Shown here piece after piece: positions 1-5,677 of a stretch of DNA of 5,677 nt. Numbering within the stretch: position 1 is the stretch's first letter; each line of letters opens with the position of its first letter. Made by a program: the position numbers and the translations under genes. The notes beneath the pieces are model-generated. The model did not search any database. It saw only the letters and a list, made by a program, of their open reading frames with translations, and was not told the DNA's origin. The stretch comes from Woeseiaceae bacterium (lineage in GTDB: Bacteria; Acidobacteriota; Vicinamibacteria; Vicinamibacterales; UBA823): the NCBI GenBank assembly GCA_002696705.1, contig NZSH01000013.1, positions 9,900-15,576 on the forward strand, in the 5' to 3' direction.

Positions 1-1733
1 GTCATCTCAATCTCGCCACGACGTGAAAGGACTCGCACCTTCTCACCGCTGGCTACGTCCCATCGCCGACCATCAGATTCACAAATATCAAGCGTCTCAG
101 CATGCCTGATCGGCGACTGGAAACCGCCACTCTGCACGCCGGTGTTGTATGAATCTAACCGGCGACCACTCGTGAGGCGGATCGGATATTCGTTGGTTAA
201 TTCATCCGCCGGCGGTGTGTGTTCGACGACACTAAATGGTGCCAATGGACCCTCCACGGGACGCTTCCACAGACGGCCATGCAAGTATGAACTCCCTAAG
301 CTTTGTTCGTCTGGACACGGCCACTGGATACCGCCGAGTTCTTCAAGTCTCTGGTAACTCATACCTCCATGCATTGGAGACAAGCGTCTCACTTCATTCC
401 AAATATCTTCAGCGGTTGGATGACCCCAGTCGTGTCCAAATCTTCTCGCCAACTCACATAAGATTTCGATGTCGTCACGCGCCTCACCAGGAGGATCAAG
501 TGCCTTACGGACACGTTGCACACGACGCTCACTACTAGTCACCGTGCCTTCAGTCTCCGCCCACCCTGCCGCTGCTGGCAGCACAACGTCTGCAAGTTCG
601 GCGGTTTTCGTCAAGAAAATATCTTGGACAACAAGATGATCTAGTCCTTGCATTAAATGAATGGCGTGGGGGGCATTCGCTTCTGATTGTGCAGGGTTTT
701 CGCCGATAACGTAGAGACTTCGGAGATCACCTCGTTCCATCGCTTCGAACATCAATGTCAAATGCAAACCATTCTTTGGCGGAATGGCACAGTTCCAAGC
801 CTGCTCAAACTTTCGACGCAGTGCATCATTTTCTACGTCCTGAAAACCTGGCAACTTATTGGGAATCGCACCCATGTCGCCTCCGCCTTGCACATTGTTC
901 TGCCCACGCAATGGATTGAGCCCTGAGCCAGAACGGCCAACATGTCCGGTTAGTAAAGATAGGTTAATCAACGACAATACGTTGTCGACTGCGTTGTGAT
1001 GCTCTGTAATTCCCAGCGTCCAACACATTTGCGCTTTCTTTGCACCTGCATAGGCATGGGCTAACTCTCGAATCGCCTCACCTGGCACGCCGGTGATCCG
1101 CTCAGCATGCTCCAGGGTATAGGATGCAACCGCTTGAGAATATTCGTCGAATCCAGTCGTGGCATTATCAACAAACTCTTTGTGAACCAATCCCTGCGTA
1201 ATGATTTCTCTGGCAATAGCATGAGCAAGCACGACATCCGTGCCAACGTCCAGTCCAAGCCAAACATTCGCCCACTCGGCCGAACTAGTCCGGCGAGGAT
1301 CCACCGTGTACAATCGTGCACCGTTATGCACGGCTTTCAACAGATGATGAAAGAAGATGGGGTGGGTTTCTCTAGCGTTCGATCCCCATAAGATGATTAG
1401 ATCAGCCTCTTGAAGTTCCGCGTACGAACTTGTCCCTCCACCGGCCCCAAAGACTGTCGCCAGACCGACGACGCTGGGAGCGTGTCAAGTGCGGTTGCAG
1501 CTATCGATATTATTACTGCCGATCACCGAACGGGCGAACTTCTGTGCCATGAAGTTCATCTCATTCGTGGTCTTGGAGCAGCTAAACATCCCAACTGCTG
1601 ACCCACCATGTTCGTCGACAACTTGTTTCAGACCCGTCGCCGCTCGGTCCAACGCTTCTTTCCAACTTGCTGGTCGTAGCGAACCATTCTCGCGAACTAG
1701 CGGCTGTGTTAGTCGAGTGTAGGATTTCCCCAT
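1..1733 (-). CDS. fdhF: Selenocysteine-containing formate dehydrogenase alpha subunit (molybdopterin oxidoreductase), 3' end beyond the window
   Basis: This catalytic subunit would oxidise formate to CO2 (or run the reverse) at a Mo/W-bis-MGD cofactor. The frame opens with ATG at 1733, preceded by TGAGGA 7 nt upstream. It reads 82 codons to TGA (1487-1485) and then continues in the same frame without another stop to the left edge, about 577 residues in all. The TGA context SCNRT-U-HAPSV matches the active-site Sec of E. coli FdhF (CARV-U-HGPSV), giving Sec83 and His84. The family signature NPLRGQNNVQGG places the catalytic Arg at residue 276. Both Sec83 and Arg276 lie 57 residues below E. coli Sec140 and Arg333, so there is no net indel between them. 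Further family blocks include LTGHVGRSGSG, VIGENPAQSEA, VQDIFLTKTAELADVVLP and IQWPCPDE. By comparison with E. coli (715 aa), roughly 80-90 C-terminal residues lie outside the window. The N-terminal Cys-rich [4Fe-4S] segment is absent: an in-frame TGA at 1745-1743 and another 30 nt further upstream block extension. The electron-transfer partner is not in the window. Very confident of the family; the Sec reading is strongly supported. Confidence 0.93.
1443..1487 (-). promoter_or_regulatory. Bacterial SECIS element just downstream of the Sec UGA
   Basis: On the minus-strand mRNA, the apical hairpin has arms GUCGUC (1472-1467) and GGCGAC (1461-1456), giving 6 bp including one U-G pair, with the loop GGUCU (1466-1462). 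Below it, UCCCA (1479-1475) can pair with UGGGG (1449-1445) across an asymmetric internal loop. Eighteen nucleotides separate the UGA from the GGUCU loop. As I recall the E. coli fdhF SECIS, both the loop sequence and the spacing are the same. The loop G-U is the contact point of the elongation factor SelB, which delivers Sec-tRNA. The element lies entirely within the coding sequence, as is normal for bacterial SECIS. Confidence 0.85.
1485..1487 (-). other. In-frame UGA read as selenocysteine (Sec83)
   Basis: The TGA is flanked on both sides by uninterrupted FdhF homology in the same frame: FARSVIGSNNIDSCNRT before it and HAPSVVGLATVFGAGGG after it. There is therefore no frameshift and no missing residue. 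The stop replaces exactly the residue that is Sec or Cys in formate dehydrogenases and is followed by the conserved catalytic His. A random nonsense mutation would be unlikely to fall on this one codon. A standard gene caller would end the gene here and either drop the rest or start a second gene downstream. Confidence 0.93.
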
Positions 1734-1739
1734 TTTATG

Positions 1740-1745
1740 TCCTCA
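1740..1745 (-). promoter_or_regulatory. Ribosome binding site that fixes the formate dehydrogenase start
   Basis: TGAGGA lies 7 nt upstream of the ATG at 1733. Its TGA (1745-1743) is also an in-frame stop, so translation cannot begin further upstream. Together these fix the short N-terminus that lacks the iron-sulfur segment. Confidence 0.65.
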
Positions 1746-1869
1746 GAACAATCGCAAATTCAGGGAAGTCTATCACGCCGAGCGAACTCCACGTCCCAGA
1801 CAACCAATCTCATGCACGTACAGGCTATTATTCCTAAACAAGTTAGCAATCCTTTGGTAGTAACTCCGG

Positions 1870-1875
1870 TATAAT
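1870..1875 (+). promoter_or_regulatory. Possible -10 box for the VOC-fucosidase unit
   Basis: This is an exact TATAAT hexamer about 88 nt upstream of the GTG start, which would give a 5' leader of roughly 80 nt. There is no matching -35 hexamer at the usual distance, so an activator or another sigma factor would be needed. It may also be chance in this AT-richer stretch. Confidence 0.25.
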
Positions 1876-1922
1876 TGCGGATCCTTGACGATTTTCTGAT
1901 GTCTTGGTGCGAGCAGGAAAAC

Positions 1923-1953
1923 CCCGCGAGCATTTTGGCATCCTTTTCGCGGG
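1923..1953 (+). promoter_or_regulatory. Inverted repeat or leader hairpin overlapping the VOC gene ribosome binding site
   Basis: CCCGCGA (1923-1929) is perfectly complementary to TCGCGGG (1947-1953), with 17 nt between the arms. The Shine-Dalgarno GGGAG (1951-1955), 7 nt before the GTG start at 1963, begins inside the 3' arm, so a folded leader would partly hide it. It could instead be a DNA operator. With one 7-bp, GC-rich stem there is no independent support for either role. Confidence 0.4.
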
Positions 1954-1962
1954 AGCTAAAAC

Positions 1963-2814
1963 GTGCACTCGGCCATGACGGTTATCTTGTTAGGGTTATT
2001 TTGTCTCGCGTTTGCGTCGATATCCTCCGCGCAGCTTACGTCCGCTAAAGACGGCCCAGTCGTCTATGGACATCATCATTTGAATGTCACAAGCATCGAA
2101 ACACAGAACCAATTCTGGGTGAACACACTTGGAGGCGAGCCGGCAGTCTTGGGTAACTCAGAAATCGTTAAATTTCCGAACGTCTTAGTGTTTATGAGAG
2201 AACAAACGCCGACTGATGGAACTATTGGCTCAACCGTGAATCATATCGGCTTTTGGGTGCCAAGCGTGCGGGCCATTATAGATACGATTAAAGCAGCAGG
2301 TTATCCGATAATTACCAGGGCTGAGTTGCCAGCTTCTCAGGAAGTTGTTGACGATCTCGCGTACATCGCTGACCAGGACACGTACATCGCCTACGCTATG
2401 GCGCCAGACAACATTAAAGTTGAATTTGTTGAAAACCGGACTCAGACGATTCCATTGACACTTCATCACATCCACTTTTACTCGCACCAACTCGATGCGA
2501 TGAAAGCCTGGTACGTACAAACATTTAATGCCATACCGGGAATGCGTGGTTCGTTTGAAGCCGCTGACCTGCCAGGTGTGAATCTCACTTTCTCCTCATC
2601 GAGTACACCCTCGGAAGGCACCAAAGGTCGGAGTCTTGATCACATTGGATTCGAGGTCGACGACCTTAAGAATTTCTGCCAGCGATTGGAATCACAGGGT
2701 GTCAAATTTGATAGACCCTATCGGGAAATCCCAGGCCTCGGTATTGGTGTTGCATTTCTCACCGATCCATTCGGCACCTACATTGAGTTAACTGAAGGAC
2801 TCGATAAGCTGTAG
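1963..2814 (+). CDS. Exported tandem VOC (glyoxalase/extradiol dioxygenase-fold) protein
   Basis: This 283-residue protein has two vicinal-oxygen-chelate modules after a signal peptide. Residues 6-20 are hydrophobic, and cleavage is likely after SSA (residue 23, before Gln24); the one early Cys is not in a lipobox. Module 1 spans about residues 35-158 and module 2 about 166-280. Each keeps the usual metal-ligand pattern: His39, His94 and Glu154 in the first, His169, His227 and Glu275 in the second, within the motifs HHLNV/NHIGF/KVEFVE and HHIHF/DHIGFEV/YIELTEG. VOC enzymes use such triads to bind divalent metals for isomerase, lyase, dioxygenase or resistance functions, and the motifs here do not say which. 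The GTG start at 1963 is preferred because GGGAG lies 7 nt upstream; ATG at 1975 has no ribosome binding site but would also leave a usable signal peptide. The fucosidase gene follows 72 nt downstream on the same strand, suggesting an operon. Family is certain, reaction unknown. Confidence 0.9.
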   Translation: MHSAMTVILLGLFCLAFASISSAQLTSAKDGPVVYGHHHLNVTSIETQNQFWVNTLGGEPAVLGNSEIVKFPNVLVFMREQTPTDGTIGSTVNHIGFWVPSVRAIIDTIKAAGYPIITRAELPASQEVVDDLAYIADQDTYIAYAMAPDNIKVEFVENRTQTIPLTLHHIHFYSHQLDAMKAWYVQTFNAIPGMRGSFEAADLPGVNLTFSSSSTPSEGTKGRSLDHIGFEVDDLKNFCQRLESQGVKFDRPYREIPGLGIGVAFLTDPFGTYIELTEGLDKL

Positions 2815-2873
2815 CATCGGTTAAGCAAGTGATCTGAAGAACTAGGTGCAGAGAAGGGCCGACGTTCATCGAA

Positions 2874-2880
2874 AGAAGGG
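2874..2880 (+). promoter_or_regulatory. Ribosome binding site of the fucosidase gene
   Basis: AGAAGGG lies 6 nt upstream of the ATG at 2887. It supports this start and independent translation initiation within the VOC-fucosidase transcript. The 72-nt gap between the two genes has no obvious terminator hairpin. Confidence 0.55.
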
Positions 2881-2886
2881 ACCGAA

Positions 2887-4221
2887 ATGAAGAATTTCTT
2901 GGGAATTATCTTAGTCGTCACCATGTACTGCCAATTTCCAAACAGCGCTATTGCGCAAACTCCCTATGAACCAAGTGCTGACAACCTAGCCGCACGTACT
3001 TGGTTCCAAGATTCTAAGTTTGGTTTATTTATTCATTGGGGTATCTACAGCGTTCTCGGTGCCGGTGAATGGGTAATGGAGGAACGTGGCCCTGCGTCTT
3101 ATACCGGTCGACCAGGCATACCCGCCTCGCAGTATGACCGACTGGCTGCACAGTTCAATCCTACTCAGTTCGATGCTCGGGAATGGGTCGCACTGGCTAA
3201 GGCTGCGGGCATGAAGTACATCACAATCACCTCTAAGCACCATGATGGCTTCGCGATGTACGATTCCAGTCTGACCGACTGGAACATTGTCGATCGCACG
3301 CCATACGGACGTGACGTGCTCGCTGAACTTGCCGAGGCATGCCGGGAGGAAGGGCTCAAGTTGTTTTTCTATTACTCCCAGCTAGATTGGCGACACGAAG
3401 ATTACTTTCCACGTGGCCGCACAGGACGTCAAGCAGGGCGACCAGAGAACGGCAACTGGGACAATTACATCGACTTCATGAACGGTCAATTGCGAGAACT
3501 CCTGACTAATTATGGGGAAATCGGTGGAATCTGGTTTGACGGCATGTGGGATAAATGGGATGCACCGTGGCGACTTGATGAAACCTATAGACTAATCCAT
3601 CAACTACAGCCTCAAACTCTAATCGGATCCAACCACCACCTAGCGCCCTTGCCAGGCGAGGACTTCCAAAATTTTGAACACGATTTACCTGGCGAGAACA
3701 CCACGGGGTATAACACAACAGAAATAGGCACACTGCCGTTTGAAACCGCTGAAACTATCAATCAGTCATGGGGGTTTAATCTTACTGACCACGACTATAA
3801 GAGCACTGACGATCTCATTCGCTACCTTGTCAACGCAGCAGGGCGAAACGCGAACTTTCTCCTGAATGTTGGACCAATGCCAAACGGGAAGATCCAAGGA
3901 GAGTTCGAGGAACGCCTGCATGGAATTGGTCACTGGCTTGACGAATATGGCGACTCGATCTATGGCACACGTAATGGCCCAATCGAACCTGGTCCATGGG
4001 GTGTCAGCACTGCCAAACAAGACACGGTTTATCTACACGTACTCAATTGGAGCGATTCAATTCTCGCTCTCCCGGCGCTTAACCTAGAAGTCAAGGAGGC
4101 CCGATTGCTGCGCAATCAGGCTGAAGTTCCCTTTCAGATAATCGACCAGGCCCTGCTAGTCACCCTACCAACTCGACCCGAGGACCTGATCGACGAAGTC
4201 GTGATTCTTACAGTGGAATAA
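2887..4221 (+). CDS. Exported GH29 alpha-L-fucosidase
   Basis: This 444-residue retaining glycoside hydrolase is expected to release alpha-linked L-fucose from glycans or oligosaccharides in the periplasm or outside the cell. A signal peptide (Lys2, hydrophobic residues 4-14) probably ends at SAIA, residue 23. The catalytic (beta/alpha)8 domain covers about residues 30-350 and shows the GH29 blocks FGLFIHWGIYSV (45-56), SKHHDGFAMYDS (116-127), FFYYSQLDW (160-168) and GGIWFDGMWD. In the last block Asp218 is the predicted nucleophile. Glu264, in DFQNFEHDLPGEN, is the likely acid/base because it aligns with the usual TPE-type position about 45 residues on; this is inference. NFLLNVGPMPNG precedes the final helix, and residues about 358-444 form the C-terminal beta-sandwich. 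The length is normal and no key residue is missing. AGAAGGG lies 6 nt before the ATG. It follows the VOC gene and converges on the transporter gene. Linkage specificity cannot be read from sequence. Confidence 0.95.
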   Translation: MKNFLGIILVVTMYCQFPNSAIAQTPYEPSADNLAARTWFQDSKFGLFIHWGIYSVLGAGEWVMEERGPASYTGRPGIPASQYDRLAAQFNPTQFDAREWVALAKAAGMKYITITSKHHDGFAMYDSSLTDWNIVDRTPYGRDVLAELAEACREEGLKLFFYYSQLDWRHEDYFPRGRTGRQAGRPENGNWDNYIDFMNGQLRELLTNYGEIGGIWFDGMWDKWDAPWRLDETYRLIHQLQPQTLIGSNHHLAPLPGEDFQNFEHDLPGENTTGYNTTEIGTLPFETAETINQSWGFNLTDHDYKSTDDLIRYLVNAAGRNANFLLNVGPMPNGKIQGEFEERLHGIGHWLDEYGDSIYGTRNGPIEPGPWGVSTAKQDTVYLHVLNWSDSILALPALNLEVKEARLLRNQAEVPFQIIDQALLVTLPTRPEDLIDEVVILTVE

Positions 4222-4237
4222 AAACTGCCGTATGGCA
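4220..4237 (-). terminator. Weak candidate intrinsic terminator for the transporter gene
   Basis: On the minus strand, TGCC-ATAC-GGCA (4237-4226) can form a 4-bp hairpin, followed by G and then five T residues (4224-4220). The stem is short, so termination would be inefficient. It sits in the 24-nt gap between the converging stop codons and overlaps the end of the fucosidase gene. Nothing comparable with a T-run is seen for the plus strand. Confidence 0.3.
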
Positions 4238-4245
4238 TTCGTGAA

Positions 4246-5610
4246 TCACTCGGGTAACGCCTCGCTTTTCGGTTCAGGCAACCAAAAGCTAGCGGTAAAG
4301 CCCGCAACGTAAACAAAGAGGCCAACCAACGCAGAAGCATACGCTAGTTGCACCGTTGGATTTCCCCCGGGCATAACATTCGTCAGTTGTGTCGTCACCA
4401 TCGCGAATGACGTGCCAATCATCCGTCCGCCGATATTTGCCGCAAAGCTCTCACCTGTTCCACGGAGGTAGGTAGGATACACTCGTGGTAGGTAGTTGCC
4501 CCAATAACTAAACTGCGCAACAGTACACACGCCCGCGACGAACAGTCCAACCTGCAGCACCGGAAGACTGGCCGTAGTCGCAAATAGAAACACTGGCGGC
4601 ACGACCAATAAACCCGGCACCTGGAATACTCGTAATAGGCGACGCCTCGCAACTATCCGCACAGCAAGAAACGCCAACAGCAACCGACCCGTAAGCCCTC
4701 CCATCTCTTGAACCAATTGAACCGTACCGACCGTTTGTTCTTGTTCTGTTCGCGTTAAGCTTGTGATGTCCTCAAGGCCTGGAACAATCCGTGGCGCCTG
4801 CTGCAGTGCACCGAACGCTGCACCATAAGCACACGCAAACATTACTGTCGTTACGATTGTCGTCCGGCGAAATTCAGGCTTGAACAGTTCGACGATACTT
4901 GGTCGCTTTAATGTGCCTGCGACTTTCTGCTGCTGCCATGTTGGCGACTCTGGCAAAAATGGGCGAATAATAATGAGTGGTATTGCAGGAATAACCCCCG
5001 ACATCAAGGTGTAACGCCAAGGTTCATGCCCACCTTGGATGGCTGGCAGCGCATCAGCGTATGTAACGATGAGAAAATATGCTCCACTGACCAGTAAACC
5101 TCCAATCGAAGAAAATGCCTGTGTATATCCGAGCACTGCTTCACGTTGCTTCGGATTAGGGAACAGCTCCGCCAACCATGCTACGGCTGCTACAAATTCG
5201 ACGACAACGCCAATAAACGTTGTGCAGCGAAAGAACAGAAGCCAGCCAATAGATGTGGCAAAACTGGCTGCCAACGCCGACATTGCATAGATCAAGATAC
5301 TCCATACAAGGACGCGGCGGCGCCCGAACAAATCGGTCAAGTAGCCTCCAAGTAAGCCGAATGCACCGCCAGCCACCGCCGGCACGAAATACAGTAGACC
5401 GACCCAGAGATTAAACTCCGCTGACCCGGGCTGTGCGCTCAAGAGCTCAAGCAATGCAGGGCGCACAATGAGCGGGAGCATTAAAAGTTCGTAAACATCA
5501 AAGGCAAAGCCGAGCGCGGCAACACCGCAGATCACCCATTGGAGAGGCGTGAGGCGTGAAAAAAATAATCCCATTATTATTCTGCCCAAGATCGAGCGAA
5601 GCAATTCCAA
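4246..5610 (-). CDS. Major facilitator superfamily transporter (metabolite:H+ symporter-like)
   Basis: This inner-membrane carrier of 454 residues from TTG at 5610, or 442 from ATG at 5574, has the usual 12-helix MFS layout in two halves joined by a cytoplasmic loop. Numbering from the ATG, helix 1 (about 13-36) carries FAFDVYELLMLPL, with an Asp and Glu in the membrane. The MFS loop 2-3 motif is GGYLTDLFGRRR (76-87). AELFPNPKQREAVLGY (135-150) resembles the conserved post-helix-4 block. The PESPTW motif (208-213) follows helix 6, as in sugar and aromatic-acid:H+ symporters. The second half contains NYLPRVYPTYLRGTGES, a typical loop 10-11-like element. Substrate is unknown. Closeness to a fucosidase makes a sugar or sugar acid tempting, but the genes are convergent and not co-transcribed. 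Start choice is uncertain: the ATG has only a poor ribosome binding site, while the TTG has GGAG 4 nt upstream. The protein is complete. Confidence 0.88.
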   Translation of the reverse strand: MELLRSILGRIIMGLFFSRLTPLQWVICGVAALGFAFDVYELLMLPLIVRPALLELLSAQPGSAEFNLWVGLLYFVPAVAGGAFGLLGGYLTDLFGRRRVLVWSILIYAMSALAASFATSIGWLLFFRCTTFIGVVVEFVAAVAWLAELFPNPKQREAVLGYTQAFSSIGGLLVSGAYFLIVTYADALPAIQGGHEPWRYTLMSGVIPAIPLIIIRPFLPESPTWQQQKVAGTLKRPSIVELFKPEFRRTTIVTTVMFACAYGAAFGALQQAPRIVPGLEDITSLTRTEQEQTVGTVQLVQEMGGLTGRLLLAFLAVRIVARRRLLRVFQVPGLLVVPPVFLFATTASLPVLQVGLFVAGVCTVAQFSYWGNYLPRVYPTYLRGTGESFAANIGGRMIGTSFAMVTTQLTNVMPGGNPTVQLAYASALVGLFVYVAGFTASFWLPEPKSEALPE

Positions 5611-5677
5611 GATTCTCCACTAGCGGGCACAGAAACACAACCAAACAAAAACTATTCGTGTGTATGCCGACGAACCA
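5611..5677. other. Upstream flank of the transporter gene
   Basis: These 67 bases at the right edge should carry part of the transporter gene leader on the minus strand. I see a T-rich tract (about 5632-5652 read on the minus strand) but no convincing promoter hexamers, operator or other gene. Confidence 0.4.

Larger units (their letters stand above)
1734..1962. other. Divergent intergenic region between the formate dehydrogenase and the VOC gene
   Basis: These 229 bases separate two divergently transcribed genes and should hold promoters for both. On the plus strand there is a perfect TATAAT at 1870-1875, but no recognisable -35 hexamer at 16-18 nt spacing and no TG extension, so it is only a weak promoter candidate. 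On the minus strand I see AT-rich patches around 1825-1835 but no well-spaced -35/-10 pair. No open frame here carries the Cys motif of the missing [4Fe-4S] segment. No RNA gene is recognisable. Confidence 0.6.

Noticed and set aside
1107..1391. Plus-strand open frames within 142-1722
   Set aside because: They lie opposite the formate dehydrogenase, show no recognisable family, and their codons are explained by the minus-strand gene.
1485..1733. A stand-alone 82-residue protein, with the remainder of the gene as a pseudogene or frameshift product
   Set aside because: The frame continues without shift past the TGA with full FdhF homology, the TGA is at the Sec position, and a SECIS hairpin follows.
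1743..1745. A second Sec codon (TGA) upstream of the formate dehydrogenase ATG that might extend the N-terminus
   Set aside because: Further TGA stops occur in frame 30 nt upstream, no Cys motif is encoded there, and TGAGGA fits a ribosome binding site.
1734..1962. A tRNA, riboswitch or CRISPR-like repeat in the intergenic region
   Set aside because: No cloverleaf, repeated units or known aptamer core could be recognised; only one inverted repeat is present.
3025..4020. Minus-strand open frames inside the fucosidase gene
   Set aside because: They are antisense to a clearly conserved GH29 coding frame and their translations show no domain pattern.
5039..5355. Plus-strand open frames inside the transporter gene
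   Set aside because: They are antisense shadows of the MFS helices with no ribosome binding site or motif.
4246..5610. Naming the MFS protein as an L-fucose permease
   Set aside because: It lies near a fucosidase but is convergent, and its PESPTW and loop motifs are generic for metabolite:H+ symporters rather than diagnostic of FucP.

Overview
The window reads as chromosomal DNA of a bacterium with roughly balanced GC. Two proteins carry Sec-type signal peptides, which together with their families suggests a Gram-negative, organic-matter-degrading environmental lineage. My impression from similar secreted double-VOC and GH29 proteins is an uncultured Acidobacteriota-like or Planctomycetota-like organism. 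That is a guess from memory, not something the sequence proves.

Layout. (1) Positions 1-1733, minus strand: a large molybdopterin oxidoreductase of the formate dehydrogenase alpha (FdhF/FdhA) family, running off the left edge. It looks broken because the frame meets TGA after 82 codons (1487-1485). This TGA sits exactly at the catalytic selenocysteine position of FdhF, in the context SCNRT-U-HAPSV. It is followed at the correct distance by a bacterial SECIS-like hairpin with a GGUCU apical loop. I therefore annotate one selenoprotein gene with Sec83, not a pseudogene or two ORFs. (2) Positions 1734-1962: a divergent intergenic region with a TATAAT-like box and an inverted repeat whose 3' arm overlaps the ribosome binding site of the next gene. 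(3) Positions 1963-4221, plus strand: a probable two-gene operon encoding an exported tandem-VOC-domain protein and an exported GH29 alpha-L-fucosidase. (4) Positions 4246-5610, minus strand: a 12-TM major facilitator transporter, convergent with the fucosidase and separated from it by 24 bases.

How the genes may work together. The fucosidase would release L-fucose from glycans outside the cytoplasm, and the MFS carrier might import a small organic solute, but its substrate cannot be read from sequence. The formate dehydrogenase is divergently transcribed and probably belongs to a separate unit continuing left of the window. The most notable content is the selenocysteine formate dehydrogenase. 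It also lacks the usual N-terminal [4Fe-4S] segment: residue numbers run 57 behind E. coli FdhF at both Sec and the catalytic Arg. It implies that this genome has Sec-decoding machinery (selA/B/C/D).
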